64,000 bases of DNA from Lysobacterales bacterium 63-13 (GTDB lineage: Bacteria; Pseudomonadota; Gammaproteobacteria; Xanthomonadales; Rhodanobacteraceae): NCBI GenBank assembly GCA_001899855.1, contig MKWR01000006.1, positions 1 through 64,000 of the forward strand, written 5' to 3'. Below the pieces are notes generated by a model. It was not told where the DNA came from. It did not search any database and worked only from the letters and a program-made list of their open reading frames with translations. Made by a program: the position numbers and the translations under genes. Below are positions 46,804 through 56,675 of the stretch, piece by piece; positions within the stretch are counted from its first letter, which is position 1; every line of letters begins with the position of its first letter.

Positions 46804-48129
46804 TCAGCCCTGCGGGATTTCGAGCACGTCGCCGACATTGACGCTGTCCCTGGCCAGCTTGTTGGCGTGGCGCAATGCAGCCACCGAAGTGCCGTGGCTG
46901 GCCGCAATGCCGCTCAGCGATTCGCCACGCGAGACGACATGGCGACTGGCCCTGGCACGGTTGCCCTCCTCCGCGAACCAGGTTCCGGGCGGCGGCGTCG
47001 AGCGGAAATAATTGCGCACGCCACCAAGAATCGCGTCGGCCAGCTTGGTCTGCTCGGCCGGCGTTTTCAGGCGGCGCTCTTCGGCCGGATTGGAGATGAA
47101 GGCGGTTTCAACAAGGATCGATGGCACGTCCGGCGAGCGCAGGACGATGAAGTTTGCGCGCTCGACGTGATTCTTGTGGGTCGGGCCGACCCGACCCATG
47201 GCCGCATGCACCTGGGCGGCGACGGCGTTGCTCGCTTCCATGGTCGCCCCTTGCGAGAGGTCAAGCAGGACAGCCGCCAGCGTGTCGTCACGCGTATCCA
47301 GTGACACGCCACCGACCAGATCGGCACGGTTCTCGCTGTCTGCCAACCAGCGCGCCGCCTGACTCGTCGCTCCGCGCGGTGACAGCACCCACACCGAACT
47401 GCCGCGTGCCTCGCTCTTGCTGAAGGCATCGGCGTGCACCGAGATGAACAGGTCGGCCTTGGCCTCGCGCGCCTTCTGGTAGCGCGCATCCAGCGGAATG
47501 AAGAAATCGCTGTCGCGGGTGAGCATCGCGCTCATGCCCGGCTCCTTGTCGATCACGCGCTTGAGCTCGCGTGCGACGGCCAGGGTGATGACTTTTTCGT
47601 ACGTGCCCGAGGCACCGATCGAACCAGGATCATCGCCGCCGTGGCCGGCATCGATCATCACCAGGATATTGCGCGACGCACCGGGCGGGACCACCTTGGC
47701 GACGGTCTTGACTGTCTCAGGCTGCGACTTTGGGTAGAGGTCGAGAACCAGACGGTAGCCAAACTTCTCGGCTGGCGGCAAGAGGAAACTCTTCGGGCGC
47801 ACACCCTCGCCGAGATCGAAGACGACGCGCAAATCCCTGGCACCCTGCTTGCCGCTGCGCATGGCCTTGAGCAGGCCCTTGGCTGCGGCAGCCGTGTAGT
47901 CGGCGCTGAATGTGCTCGACTTCAGATCGAGAACCAGGCGATCCGGTCCAGCCAGATCGAACAACTTGTAATCCAGCGGGCCGGAAACATCGAAAACGGC
48001 ACGCGTGTATTCGGGGCCGGCCCAGATGCGCAGAGCCTTGATTTCAGCCGCCTGCGCCGGCAGCCACGCGGCCACGAGCATGGCCAGGACAGCGAAAATT
48101 CGTATCGTCAGCGGGGCGCGATCATCCAT
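46804..48129 (-). CDS. N-acetylmuramoyl-L-alanine amidase (AmiC-like) with AMIN and LysM domains
   Basis: VMIDAGHGGDDPGSIGASGTYEKVITL; C-terminal LysM SRGESLSGIAASHGTSVAALRHANKL. Confidence 0.94.
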   Translation of the reverse strand: MDDRAPLTIRIFAVLAMLVAAWLPAQAAEIKALRIWAGPEYTRAVFDVSGPLDYKLFDLAGPDRLVLDLKSSTFSADYTAAAAKGLLKAMRSGKQGARDLRVVFDLGEGVRPKSFLLPPAEKFGYRLVLDLYPKSQPETVKTVAKVVPPGASRNILVMIDAGHGGDDPGSIGASGTYEKVITLAVARELKRVIDKEPGMSAMLTRDSDFFIPLDARYQKAREAKADLFISVHADAFSKSEARGSSVWVLSPRGATSQAARWLADSENRADLVGGVSLDTRDDTLAAVLLDLSQGATMEASNAVAAQVHAAMGRVGPTHKNHVERANFIVLRSPDVPSILVETAFISNPAEERRLKTPAEQTKLADAILGGVRNYFRSTPPPGTWFAEEGNRARASRHVVSRGESLSGIAASHGTSVAALRHANKLARDSVNVGDVLEIPQG

Positions 48130-48216
48130 GGTTTTGCATTCAAGCGTAGATGATCACGTAATTCAAGTCTTTTCCCTTGCAAATCCGCAATATGCGGAAC
48201 GTTCCTGAGAAAATAT

Positions 48217-48702
48217 TCAGGAGTGCGGCCGGACACCGGACGAGGCCAGGATACGCAAGCATTCACGCCCCCGCGCCGACTGTGCGCGGACTGCAATGTT
48301 GCGCCGCTCACCGGCATGCTCGAAATGCAGGATCAGGTCGGCAGGCGGCAAGGCACCGCTGCCGCGTTCCGGCCACTCGATCAGCAGCAGGCTGCTCGCA
48401 TCCAGCAGATCCGCCAAGCCCAGCCATTCCAGTTCATCGGCAGCGGCAATCCGGTAGAGATCCAGATGATGGGCTTGCAGATCGCCAATCCGGTAGGACT
48501 CGATCAGGCTGTAGGTCGGGCTCTTGATGCGCTCGCCAACGCCAAGGGTGGTCAACAACGCGCGGGAAAAAGTGGTCTTGCCGGCCCCGAGATCGCCTTC
48601 CAGCAGGATCACGCCACCTTGGGCGAGTGGCACGGCAAAGGCCTGTGCAATTTGCGTGAGCGCCGCCTCATCGACACCCCGCCATTCAAGGAAAGCGCTC
48701 AT
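48217..48702 (-). CDS. tsaE: tRNA t6A biosynthesis ATPase TsaE
   Basis: LEGDLGAGKTTFSRALL, SPTYSLIESY, HLDLYRI. Confidence 0.95.
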   Translation of the reverse strand: MSAFLEWRGVDEAALTQIAQAFAVPLAQGGVILLEGDLGAGKTTFSRALLTTLGVGERIKSPTYSLIESYRIGDLQAHHLDLYRIAAADELEWLGLADLLDASSLLLIEWPERGSGALPPADLILHFEHAGERRNIAVRAQSARGRECLRILASSGVRPHS

Positions 48703-50186
48703 GCCGGGCCCGGATTGACCAGCACGCGCAGGAACGGCAGGAGATCGCCAGCAATCATTCCGCGTGGACAGTCGCCGGCGGCACGATCACCAGCGATCGC
48801 GTGCACGACGACGCCAAGCCTGGCGGCATCCCAGGCGGACAAGCCTTGCGCGAGCAAACCGGCAATCACCCCGGTCAGCACGTCGCCCATGCCGCCACTG
48901 GCCATGCCCGGATTGCCGAACGGGCAAAGCGCCACCTCCTGAGCAGGATTGGCGATCAGGCTGCCGGCACCCTTGAGCACGACCACGGCTGCATGACGCC
49001 GGGCCAGTTCACGCACCGCGGCAAATCGATCGGCCTGGACCTCTGCCACCGTGCAGGCAAGCAGACGCGCGGCCTCGCCTGGGTGCGGTGTCAACACGGC
49101 CTCGGCCGGCAGATCGACAGTTTCCAGGGCGAGGAGATTGAGACCATCGGCATCGAGCACGCAGGCCTTGCCGGCACGCACGGCGGCATCCCAGAGCGCG
49201 TGTCCCCAGGCCGCCTGGCCGAGGCCCGGGCCAATGGCGAGGACGCTGCTCCGCTCGATCAAGGCTTGCAGTGCTTGCGGGCCTTCGATGCCACGCACCA
49301 TCAGTTCCGGCCGATGTGCATTGATCGCCGCCACATTCAACGGCTGCGTCGCCACACTGACCAGGCCGGCACCGACCCGCAAGGCGGACTCGGCAGCCAG
49401 GGCAATCGCGCCAGCCATGCCTTCGCTGCCACCGATCGCAAGAACATGACCATATTTACCCTTGTTTACATTACCACTACGCTTCCGCAACAAGGACGTG
49501 AGGCCAGCGCCGAGCAACTGCGCATCGCCGGGACAGGCGGAAAGGATTGCCGGCGGAATTCCAAGGGTGTCGAGACTCAATGCGCCACAGCAATCCACGC
49601 CATCGGTGGTGAACAATCCGCGTTTCCAGCCGACGAAGCTGATGGTTGCATCGGCGCGCACGACGGCACCGGGCGCAACCCCGCTGTCGGCATCGAGCCC
49701 GGATGGCACGTCCAGCGAAAGCTTGCCGCCGCGACAGGCATTGATCTGCTCGATCAGCTGCGCCGCGACGCCGTCGGGAGCGCGTCGCAATCCGGTGCCA
49801 AACAGGCCGTCGACCAGCACATCCACCTCGACGGGCAAGGTGGAATCCCCTGCAATCGCCATCGAGCCACCCGCATCCAGCCACGCGGCACGCGCGCGGG
49901 CGGCATCCCCGCTCGATTTCTCGCCGAGGGCGACAACGTGGACGTCAAGGCCTGCCGCAGCAGCAAGTCCGGCAACGAGGAACGCATCGCCGCCATTGTT
50001 GCCGTTTCCAGCGACGACCAGCACGCGGCGAGCCGCTGGCCAGCGCAAGCGCAGCAGGGCGAATGCGGCGGCCGCCGCGCGCGCCATCAGCTCATGGCCG
50101 GCAATCCCGCCGGCGATGGCCGCACGATCCAGGGCGCGAACCTGTTCAACGGTGTGCAAGGTGGTGGCAGGTGGCAGTCTGGGCAT
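48699..50186 (-). CDS. nnr: bifunctional NAD(P)H-hydrate epimerase/dehydratase
   Basis: VVAGNGNNGGDAFLVA; LTPHPGEAARLL; GNPGMASGGMGDVLTGVIAGLLAQG. Confidence 0.95.
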   Translation of the reverse strand: MPRLPPATTLHTVEQVRALDRAAIAGGIAGHELMARAAAAAFALLRLRWPAARRVLVVAGNGNNGGDAFLVAGLAAAAGLDVHVVALGEKSSGDAARARAAWLDAGGSMAIAGDSTLPVEVDVLVDGLFGTGLRRAPDGVAAQLIEQINACRGGKLSLDVPSGLDADSGVAPGAVVRADATISFVGWKRGLFTTDGVDCCGALSLDTLGIPPAILSACPGDAQLLGAGLTSLLRKRSGNVNKGKYGHVLAIGGSEGMAGAIALAAESALRVGAGLVSVATQPLNVAAINAHRPELMVRGIEGPQALQALIERSSVLAIGPGLGQAAWGHALWDAAVRAGKACVLDADGLNLLALETVDLPAEAVLTPHPGEAARLLACTVAEVQADRFAAVRELARRHAAVVVLKGAGSLIANPAQEVALCPFGNPGMASGGMGDVLTGVIAGLLAQGLSAWDAARLGVVVHAIAGDRAAGDCPRGMIAGDLLPFLRVLVNPGPA

Positions 50187-50266
50187 GCCGCCGATTATAC
50201 GGAGCGTTCCGCCCACGCCGGCGATGGCCGTATGCTTGTCGATGAACTTGTTTCCGCCAGCAGCCC

Positions 50267-51334
50267 ATGGCTTCGATTGACTACACCCGACTGACATCCG
50301 ACCTGCAGCAATGGGCAGCCGAGCTTGGCTTCCAGCAACTCGGCGTGGCCGGGGTCGAGTTGGCTGACGACGAGCGCCATCTGCTGAACTGGCTGGATGC
50401 CGGTCGCCATGGCGAAATGGACTACATGGCTCGCCACGGCAGCAAGCGCAGCCGTCCCGATGAGCTTCTGCCGGGAACGCTGCGCGTGATCTCGGTACGC
50501 ATGGACTACCTGCCGGAAGGTGCCCGCGATGGCTGGGATGTACTTGCCGATCCCGAGAGTGCCTATGTGGCTCGCTACGCCCTTGGTCGCGACTATCACA
50601 AGCTCATGCGCAACCGCCTGCAGAAACTGGCCGAGCGCATTGCTGCCGAAGTCGGGCCATTCGGTTACCGCGCCTTTGTCGACTCGGCACCAGTGCTCGA
50701 ACGCGCCCTCGCCCGGGATGCCGGGATCGGCTGGATCGGCAAGCACAGCTGCCTGATCAATCGCCACGCCGGCTCGTGGTTTTTCCTCGGGGAACTGTAT
50801 ACCGACCTGCCCTTGCCACTGGCCGAGCCGGAAACCGGACATTGTGGAACCTGTCGGCGTTGCCTGGATATCTGTCCAACCCAGGCCATCATTGCGCCTT
50901 ACCAGGTGGATGCACGCCGCTGCATTTCCTACCTGACCATCGAGCTGCGCGGAGCGATCCCGCTGGAACTGCGCCGACCCATGGGCAATCGCATCTTCGG
51001 CTGCGACGACTGCCAGTTGATCTGTCCTTGGAACAAGTTTGCGCGCAGCACGCCCGAAGCCGACTTCACGCCGCGCCATGCCCTCGACGACCAGGCACTG
51101 ATCGACCTGTTCCAGTGGACCGAGGAGGAATTCCTCAAGCGCACCGAAGGCTCACCCATCCGTCGCACCGGATACATCGGCTGGCTGCGCAACATTGCCG
51201 TAGCGCTGGGCAATGCACCCGGTTCCGAGGCGACGATCCGCGCCTTGCAGGAGCGCCAGGATCATCCGTCCGAGCTCGTCCGCGAACACATCCAATGGGC
51301 ACTTGCCGAGCAGGCCGGGAAACGGGCCACATGA
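50267..51334 (+). CDS. queG: epoxyqueuosine reductase
   Basis: GHCGTCRRCLDICPTQAI, RRCISYLTIELRG, FGCDDCQLICPWN. Confidence 0.96.
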   Translation: MASIDYTRLTSDLQQWAAELGFQQLGVAGVELADDERHLLNWLDAGRHGEMDYMARHGSKRSRPDELLPGTLRVISVRMDYLPEGARDGWDVLADPESAYVARYALGRDYHKLMRNRLQKLAERIAAEVGPFGYRAFVDSAPVLERALARDAGIGWIGKHSCLINRHAGSWFFLGELYTDLPLPLAEPETGHCGTCRRCLDICPTQAIIAPYQVDARRCISYLTIELRGAIPLELRRPMGNRIFGCDDCQLICPWNKFARSTPEADFTPRHALDDQALIDLFQWTEEEFLKRTEGSPIRRTGYIGWLRNIAVALGNAPGSEATIRALQERQDHPSELVREHIQWALAEQAGKRAT

Positions 51335-51556
51335 TCCTGGCGGGAACGGTGCGGCGCATCAAACAGCGCCAGTGTTGCGGATCCGCAACAACATGACCGC
51401 ACTCCAGAACCCGATTGGCGACGCCACCCACGCGGCCTGCGGAATGGCCACAGCCGCCTGCCATTGCGCCTGGATCAGATTTCAGGAGACCTCATCAAAC
51501 CACTGAATAGGAAAGATTTTTCCATGATCCCCGTGCGCTCCAAGGCAAATCCAGGG

Positions 51557-51593
51557 CAAAAAAAACCCTCGCAGCGATTTTCGCGCGAGGGTT
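51557..51593 (-). terminator. minus-strand terminator AACCCTCGC...GCGAGGGTT with T-run
   Basis: 9-bp arms 51564-51572/51585-51593 flanked on + strand by an A-run (T-run on minus strand). Confidence 0.85.
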
Positions 51594-51745
51594 CAATTGG
51601 AGTGACGATTACCTGCAATGCGCCCTGGTGGCCGCGAGGTTTCAACGAAAGTCGTTGCGAAAACCCCGAGGACGGTTGTAATCCTACCACATGATGTGGC
51701 GAAGTGCCATACACGTCACACTCGTTGCCACGACTGCCCCACAAC
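51594..51745 (-). ncRNA. candidate structured RNA (3'UTR or sRNA) between panC and its terminator
   Basis: nested complementarity: GATTAC 51607-51612/GTAATC 51678-51683 enclosing GGTTT/AAACC and CAACGA/TCGTTG hairpin. Confidence 0.3.
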
Positions 51746-51749
51746 CCCC

Positions 51750-52628
51750 TCAAGGCCTTGCGTTTACCGGCTCCCATTCAAGGTTGTCGATCAGGCGGAC
51801 TCCGCCGAGCCTGGCGGCAATGAGGATCACGGCGCGTTCCTTTCCAGTCTGCTGTGACCTGGACAAATCCTCGGCACAGCGGATCACCGCGTAGTCCGGA
51901 TCGAAGCCGGCTTTGGCAAGACGCTGCATGGCGGCAGCTTCGATTTCCGCCGGGGAGTCCACGCCGGCATCCAGTTGTCCGGTCATCCAGCGCAGGGTGG
52001 CATGGATGCTCGCCGCCTGCGCGTGCTGGCCGGCATCCAGATATTGATTGCGCGAACTCATGGCCAGGCCATTGGCTTCGCGGATGATCGGCGCGGCAAT
52101 GATCTCGACGGCAAATCCAAGGTCGCGTGCCATGCGCCGGATCACCAGCAATTGCTGGTAGTCCTTGCTGCCGAAGATTGCGGCATCGGCCTGGACCAAA
52201 TTGAACAGGCGAGCCACAACACTGGCCACGCCGTCAAAATGTCCCGGCCGGCTGGCTCCCTCAAGGATGTCGCCAAGATCCGGAACCTGGACGCGAACCG
52301 CACGCTCGGCACCGAAGGGATAAATGGTTTCCACATCTGGCAGGAACAGCAGGTCGCAGCCATTGCCGGCGAGTCCGCGTGCATCCGCTTCCGGCGTGCG
52401 CGGATAGCGCGAGAAATCCTCGTTGACGCCGAATTGGGTCGGGTTTACGAAAATGCTGGCAACGACGAAGTCGCAGCATTGCCTTGCCCTGGCGATGAGC
52501 GAATGGTGTCCGGCATGCAGGTTGCCCATGGTCGGCACAAAGCCGATGCGCTGGCCGCCGCGTCGCTGTTCGCCGAGCACGGCACGCAGCTCATCGATGT
52601 CCTTGACGATCCGCATGGGCCGATTCAA
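51750..52628 (-). CDS. panC: pantothenate synthetase
   Basis: FVPTMGNLHAGHHSLIARAR, FGSKDYQQLLVIRRM, SSRNQYL. Confidence 0.97.
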   Translation of the reverse strand: MNRPMRIVKDIDELRAVLGEQRRGGQRIGFVPTMGNLHAGHHSLIARARQCCDFVVASIFVNPTQFGVNEDFSRYPRTPEADARGLAGNGCDLLFLPDVETIYPFGAERAVRVQVPDLGDILEGASRPGHFDGVASVVARLFNLVQADAAIFGSKDYQQLLVIRRMARDLGFAVEIIAAPIIREANGLAMSSRNQYLDAGQHAQAASIHATLRWMTGQLDAGVDSPAEIEAAAMQRLAKAGFDPDYAVIRCAEDLSRSQQTGKERAVILIAARLGGVRLIDNLEWEPVNARP

Positions 52629-53449
52629 TAAGAGTGTTCGGGGCCCGGGAAACTCGAGTCCTGCACTGCCCCCACGTAGGCGGCCAGGGCGGCATCGATG
52701 GAATCGCGACCACTGAGGAAATCCTTGCTGAAGCGGGGTCGATGCCCAGGCGTGATGCCGAGCATGTCGTAGAGCACGAGCACCTGGCCATCACAGCCGG
52801 CGCCGGCGCCAATGCCGATGGTCGGAATCGCAAGCTCGCCGGTGATGCGTGTCGCCAGTTCGGCAGGCACGCATTCGAGCACCAGCAGTTCGGCACCGGC
52901 CCCGGCCACTGCATGGGCATCCTCGAGAAGTCGTTTGGCGTCGCCTTCGAGCTTGCCCTGCACGCGATAGCCACCAAGCTTGTGCACCGATTGCGGGGTC
53001 AGGCCAAGGTGCGCACAAACCGGCACGTCACGCGCGCTCAGCGCGGCAATCACATCGAGCAGCCAGCCGGCACCTTCGACCTTGACCATCGCCGCCCCGG
53101 CCTCGGCCAGCAAGCGACCCGCCGACACCAGGGCCGTCGGCACGTCGCGGTAACTCATGAACGGCATGTCGGCAATGAGCAGGGGCGCGTGCAGACCGCG
53201 CGACACGGCGGCGCAGTGATAGACCATGTGATCGAGCGTCACCGGCAAGGTGCTGGCCTGGCCCTGGATGACCATGCCCAATGAATCGCCGACGAGCACC
53301 GCATCGACACCCGCGGCGTCGAAATGCGCGGCGAAGCTGGCGTCGTAACAGGTCAACATGGCGATCTTCGCGCCATCCGCCTTGCGTTGGCGCAGGGACG
53401 GGACGGTAACGACGCTGCGCGGCTTTGCATTCGTGGTGTTCGTGGACAT
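52625..53449 (-). CDS. panB: 3-methyl-2-oxobutanoate hydroxymethyltransferase
   Basis: MLTCYDASFAAHFDAAGVDAVLVGDSLGMV; IPTIGIGAGAGCDGQVLVLYDMLG. Confidence 0.97.
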   Translation of the reverse strand: MSTNTTNAKPRSVVTVPSLRQRKADGAKIAMLTCYDASFAAHFDAAGVDAVLVGDSLGMVIQGQASTLPVTLDHMVYHCAAVSRGLHAPLLIADMPFMSYRDVPTALVSAGRLLAEAGAAMVKVEGAGWLLDVIAALSARDVPVCAHLGLTPQSVHKLGGYRVQGKLEGDAKRLLEDAHAVAGAGAELLVLECVPAELATRITGELAIPTIGIGAGAGCDGQVLVLYDMLGITPGHRPRFSKDFLSGRDSIDAALAAYVGAVQDSSFPGPEHSY

Positions 53450-53511
53450 CGGCTTGCGCTGGCGGCTGGAATGCTGAAGAGCGGAGACAGGCATGCTAAC
53501 CCATGCAGCCG

Positions 53512-54015
53512 TCACGGATCCGTGGCATCGGGAATTTTCCGGCAGGCGCTGGTATCGAGTCGCGCGAGATGCCCGGCGATGCAGCCGTATCCCGGCAAAT
53601 CCAGCTCCGGATCGAGCTCGGCCAGCGGCACCAGCACGAAGGCGCGCTCGAGCATGCGCGGGTGCGGCACGCACAAGCCTTCCTCGTCGATGCGCGCATC
53701 GCCATGCACCAGCAGGTCGAGGTCGATGATCCGCGGGCCCCAGCGCTCGCTGCCGCGAACACGGCCAGCACGGTGTTCGATGGCAAGCAACTCCTCCAGG
53801 AGTTGCCTGGCCGGCAGTTGCGTGTGGATCTCGGCAACCGCATTGACGAAATCCGCCTGTGCGACCGGTCCCCATGGGGGCGTGGAATAGAAGCTGGAAT
53901 GCCTCGACAGACTTGTGCCCGGCATGCGCGCCAGTTCATCGAGGGCCTTGTGCAACTGCCCCAGCGGCTCGTCAAGATTGCTGCCAAGGCCGATGTAGGC
54001 AAGCACCCCGGTCAC
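53512..54015 (-). CDS. folK: 2-amino-4-hydroxy-6-hydroxymethyldihydropteridine diphosphokinase
   Basis: YIGLGSNLDEP, RWGPRIIDLDLLVHGD, PHPRMLERAFVLVPLAEL. Confidence 0.96.
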   Translation of the reverse strand: MTGVLAYIGLGSNLDEPLGQLHKALDELARMPGTSLSRHSSFYSTPPWGPVAQADFVNAVAEIHTQLPARQLLEELLAIEHRAGRVRGSERWGPRIIDLDLLVHGDARIDEEGLCVPHPRMLERAFVLVPLAELDPELDLPGYGCIAGHLARLDTSACRKIPDATDP

Positions 54016-55400
54016 TCGAATCCACTCTCCACACTTGTATCGTTTGCAGCGGAGCCGCCACTGCGCTTGCGTCGGCGCGAGCGTTTGCGCTTCCTGGCTG
54101 GTTCACCTTCCGCCCGTGCCACGCCGGCTGGAGCAAGTTGTTTCGCCAGGTGCTCGGCATCGAGCTGCTGGGCATGCGTCCACCACGCCACCTGCTCCTT
54201 GAGTTCGGGTTCCTCGTGCGAACGCAGGACCAGGAAATCAAAGGCGGCGCGGAATCGCGGATGGGCAAGCAGGCGCATGACCCGCTTTTTCTGCCTCTGC
54301 TCGAAACGCGATTGCAGCGACCAGATTTCCTCCATCGCAATGGTGAAGCGCTTGGGGATTGCCACACGCATTGCCTGCTGATGCAGGACCTTGTCCACCG
54401 CGATCGTCCATGCCACCCCGACCTCGGTGCCGCCCGCTTCAAGCGCCTCCGCCATGGTTCGGACCGGCTCCCACAACATGGCCGCAAACAGGAACGCCGG
54501 GGCCACCGGCATGTCGTTGCGGATGCGCTCGTCGGTACTGGTGAAGGTATAGCCGAGCAGGCGCCCGAACCGCGCGCTGTTTGGACCCGCCAGCGCCGCC
54601 GCAGTGGCCGGGAAAAGCTGCCCCAACAGGCCCAGGTGATGCAGGCGACGCAGGCTTTCGAGGCCGTGTCCGGCCAGGAACAGCTTGAGCGACTCATCGA
54701 ACAGGCGTGCCGGCGCGACATCCGCCAGCAACGGCGCAAGTTCGGCAATCGGTGCTTCGGTTTCCGCAGACAGGCTGAAATCCAGCTTCGCGGCAAGCCG
54801 CGCCGCGCGCAGCATGCGCACGGGATCCTCGCGATAGCGTTGAGCAGGGTCGCCAATCAGGTGCATGCGGCGCTGGCGCAGGTCCTCGATGCCGCCGACA
54901 TAATCGCGCACGCTGAAATCGGCGATGTCGTAGTACAGCGCGTTGATGGTGAAATCACGGCGGATGGCGTCTTCCTCGATGCTGCCATAGACGTTGTCGC
55001 GGACGATGCGCCCGTCAACGACATGGCGATCGCTGTCGCCGACTTCACCGATTCCACGAAACGTCGCAACTTCGACAATCTCGCGCCCGAACACGACATG
55101 GGCGAGACGGAAGCGGCGGCCGATCAGGCGGGAGTTGCGAAACAACGTGCGGGTCTGCTCCGGCGTGGCGTCGGTGGCGACATCGAAATCCTTCGGATGC
55201 CCGCCCAGCAGCAGATCGCGCACGGCACCGCCGACGAGGAACGCCTTGTAGCCGGATTCGTGCAGGCGATAGAGGACGCGCAATGCGCCGTTGGAAATGT
55301 TCTTGCGCGAGATCCCGTGCTCCGCGCGCGGGATGATTCGCGGAACCAGCACATGTTCGGGAGAAACCTCGGAAGGCGCCGACGATGCAGTCAGGCTCAT
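54012..55400 (-). CDS. pcnB: poly(A) polymerase I
   Basis: FLVGGAVRDLLLGGHPKDFDVATDATPEQ; C-terminal basic KRKRSRRRKR. Confidence 0.95.
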   Translation of the reverse strand: MSLTASSAPSEVSPEHVLVPRIIPRAEHGISRKNISNGALRVLYRLHESGYKAFLVGGAVRDLLLGGHPKDFDVATDATPEQTRTLFRNSRLIGRRFRLAHVVFGREIVEVATFRGIGEVGDSDRHVVDGRIVRDNVYGSIEEDAIRRDFTINALYYDIADFSVRDYVGGIEDLRQRRMHLIGDPAQRYREDPVRMLRAARLAAKLDFSLSAETEAPIAELAPLLADVAPARLFDESLKLFLAGHGLESLRRLHHLGLLGQLFPATAAALAGPNSARFGRLLGYTFTSTDERIRNDMPVAPAFLFAAMLWEPVRTMAEALEAGGTEVGVAWTIAVDKVLHQQAMRVAIPKRFTIAMEEIWSLQSRFEQRQKKRVMRLLAHPRFRAAFDFLVLRSHEEPELKEQVAWWTHAQQLDAEHLAKQLAPAGVARAEGEPARKRKRSRRRKRSGGSAANDTSVESGFE

Positions 55401-55497
55401 TCGACAGTCACGTTCAAATTAAATGGCATCGTTCGACAATTGTTCGTGGTTACGAATTCGTTATACTACGCGCCCCGTGCGGTTTGTCCCAGACACC

Positions 55498-55573
55498 GCT
55501 CCCTTCGTCTAGTGGCCCAGGACACCGCCCTCTCAAGGCGGGAACACGAGTTCGAACCTCGTAGGGAGCGCCA
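55498..55573 (+). tRNA. tRNA-Glu (anticodon CTC), CCA encoded
   Basis: GCTCCCTTCG...CCGCCCTCTCAAGGCGG...GTTCGAACC...GGGAGCGCCA cloverleaf. Confidence 0.95.
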
Positions 55574-55651
55574 CTCGGCGCAATCCAGGCTGATTGCAGA
55601 GGCTGCAAAGCGGTTCCACGGACCGCCATTCGAAAAGAGACCGTTTCCATC

Positions 55652-55975
55652 ATGCCTTTCGTTGTCACCGAGAACTGCATCAAGTGCAAGTACACCGACT
55701 GCGTCGAGGTCTGCCCGGTCGATTGCTTCCATGAAGGTCCGAACTTCCTCGTCATCGATCCGGAAGAGTGCATTGATTGCACCTTGTGCGAGCCGGAGTG
55801 CCCGATCAACGCGATTTATCCGGAAGACGACGTGCCGGCCGGACAGGAAGTCTTCATCCAGCTCAACGCGGATCTGTCGAAGATCTGGCCGGTGCTGACC
55901 GAACGCATAGACGCACCGGAAGACGCCAAGGAATGGGACGGCAAGCCGAACAAGCTGCCCTTGCTCGAACGCTGA
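55652..55975 (+). CDS. fdxA: 7Fe (3Fe-4S/4Fe-4S) ferredoxin
   Basis: [18 protein letters not shown] ... [12 protein letters not shown]. Confidence 0.97.
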   Translation: MPFVVTENCIKCKYTDCVEVCPVDCFHEGPNFLVIDPEECIDCTLCEPECPINAIYPEDDVPAGQEVFIQLNADLSKIWPVLTERIDAPEDAKEWDGKPNKLPLLER

Positions 55976-56012
55976 ACAATCGAGCGCCTTCGCGGCGCTG
56001 CCGAGACCGCGA

Positions 56013-56645
56013 TCAGTTCATGCGCTGACGCAGGACATCCAGCACCTGGGCTGCCGCATCTGCCCCGGCTTCGCCGGCGGCACCTTCCACCGCGACCGTG
56101 CTCGCGCCGTCGCTGCCGCCGACGCGGACACGCAGGGCGACCGCGCTCTTGATGCTCTTGTCGCGGGCCATGCCAAGGGTGAAGACCTTCTTGAAGAAAC
56201 CGGGCGAACGCGTCTTCTTGCCGACCGTGTTGATCTCGTAGGTCCGCGCCGCCTCATCGCGCGACTGGATCGTGGCCACGCCCGAACGCTCGATGGCCAG
56301 GCCGACGCGGCGCCAGGTGCTGGCGAGACTGTCGGCAACCTGGATTCCGTCGCCGGCAAGGTTCTGCGCATCGACCGGTGGTGCGCTGGCCGGCACGATG
56401 AGCGCGTCCGGGACCGCGCTGTCGGAGACGGCCGATGTCGACGCCGCCGGACCCACGTCGGGAATCACCAGGGCACCGCTGCGGTTTGGCGAATCGAGGT
56501 CCGGCGGCACTTCCAGCGGCCGCGCCTGCTCGCTGGTCTTGTAGGCATCGTGCTTGTTGCCTAACTTGGCGCGCAGCGTCTGGCAGCCGCCAAGCAAGGG
56601 CAAGAGGACGATGGCACTGACGGCGATGGCAAGGGTTCGTTTCAC
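56013..56645 (-). CDS. bamC: BamC/NlpB-like lipoprotein
   Basis: lipobox LLGGC; RPLEVPPDL; downstream of dapA. Confidence 0.8.
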   Translation of the reverse strand: MKRTLAIAVSAIVLLPLLGGCQTLRAKLGNKHDAYKTSEQARPLEVPPDLDSPNRSGALVIPDVGPAASTSAVSDSAVPDALIVPASAPPVDAQNLAGDGIQVADSLASTWRRVGLAIERSGVATIQSRDEAARTYEINTVGKKTRSPGFFKKVFTLGMARDKSIKSAVALRVRVGGSDGASTVAVEGAAGEAGADAAAQVLDVLRQRMN

Positions 56646-56675
56646 GTTGTGGCTTCCATTGTCATGGGGACCGGA

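Noticed and set aside
48801-50294. 497-aa plus-strand ORF over nnr
   Set aside because: Antisense shadow ORF; nnr motifs on the opposite strand are unequivocal
55450-55809. minus-strand ORFs across tRNA-Glu/fdxA
   Set aside because: Antisense to a tRNA and a strongly conserved ferredoxin gene
53859-55898. 679-aa plus-strand ORF crossing pcnB, the tRNA and fdxA
   Set aside because: Runs through a tRNA gene and antisense to pcnB; not coding
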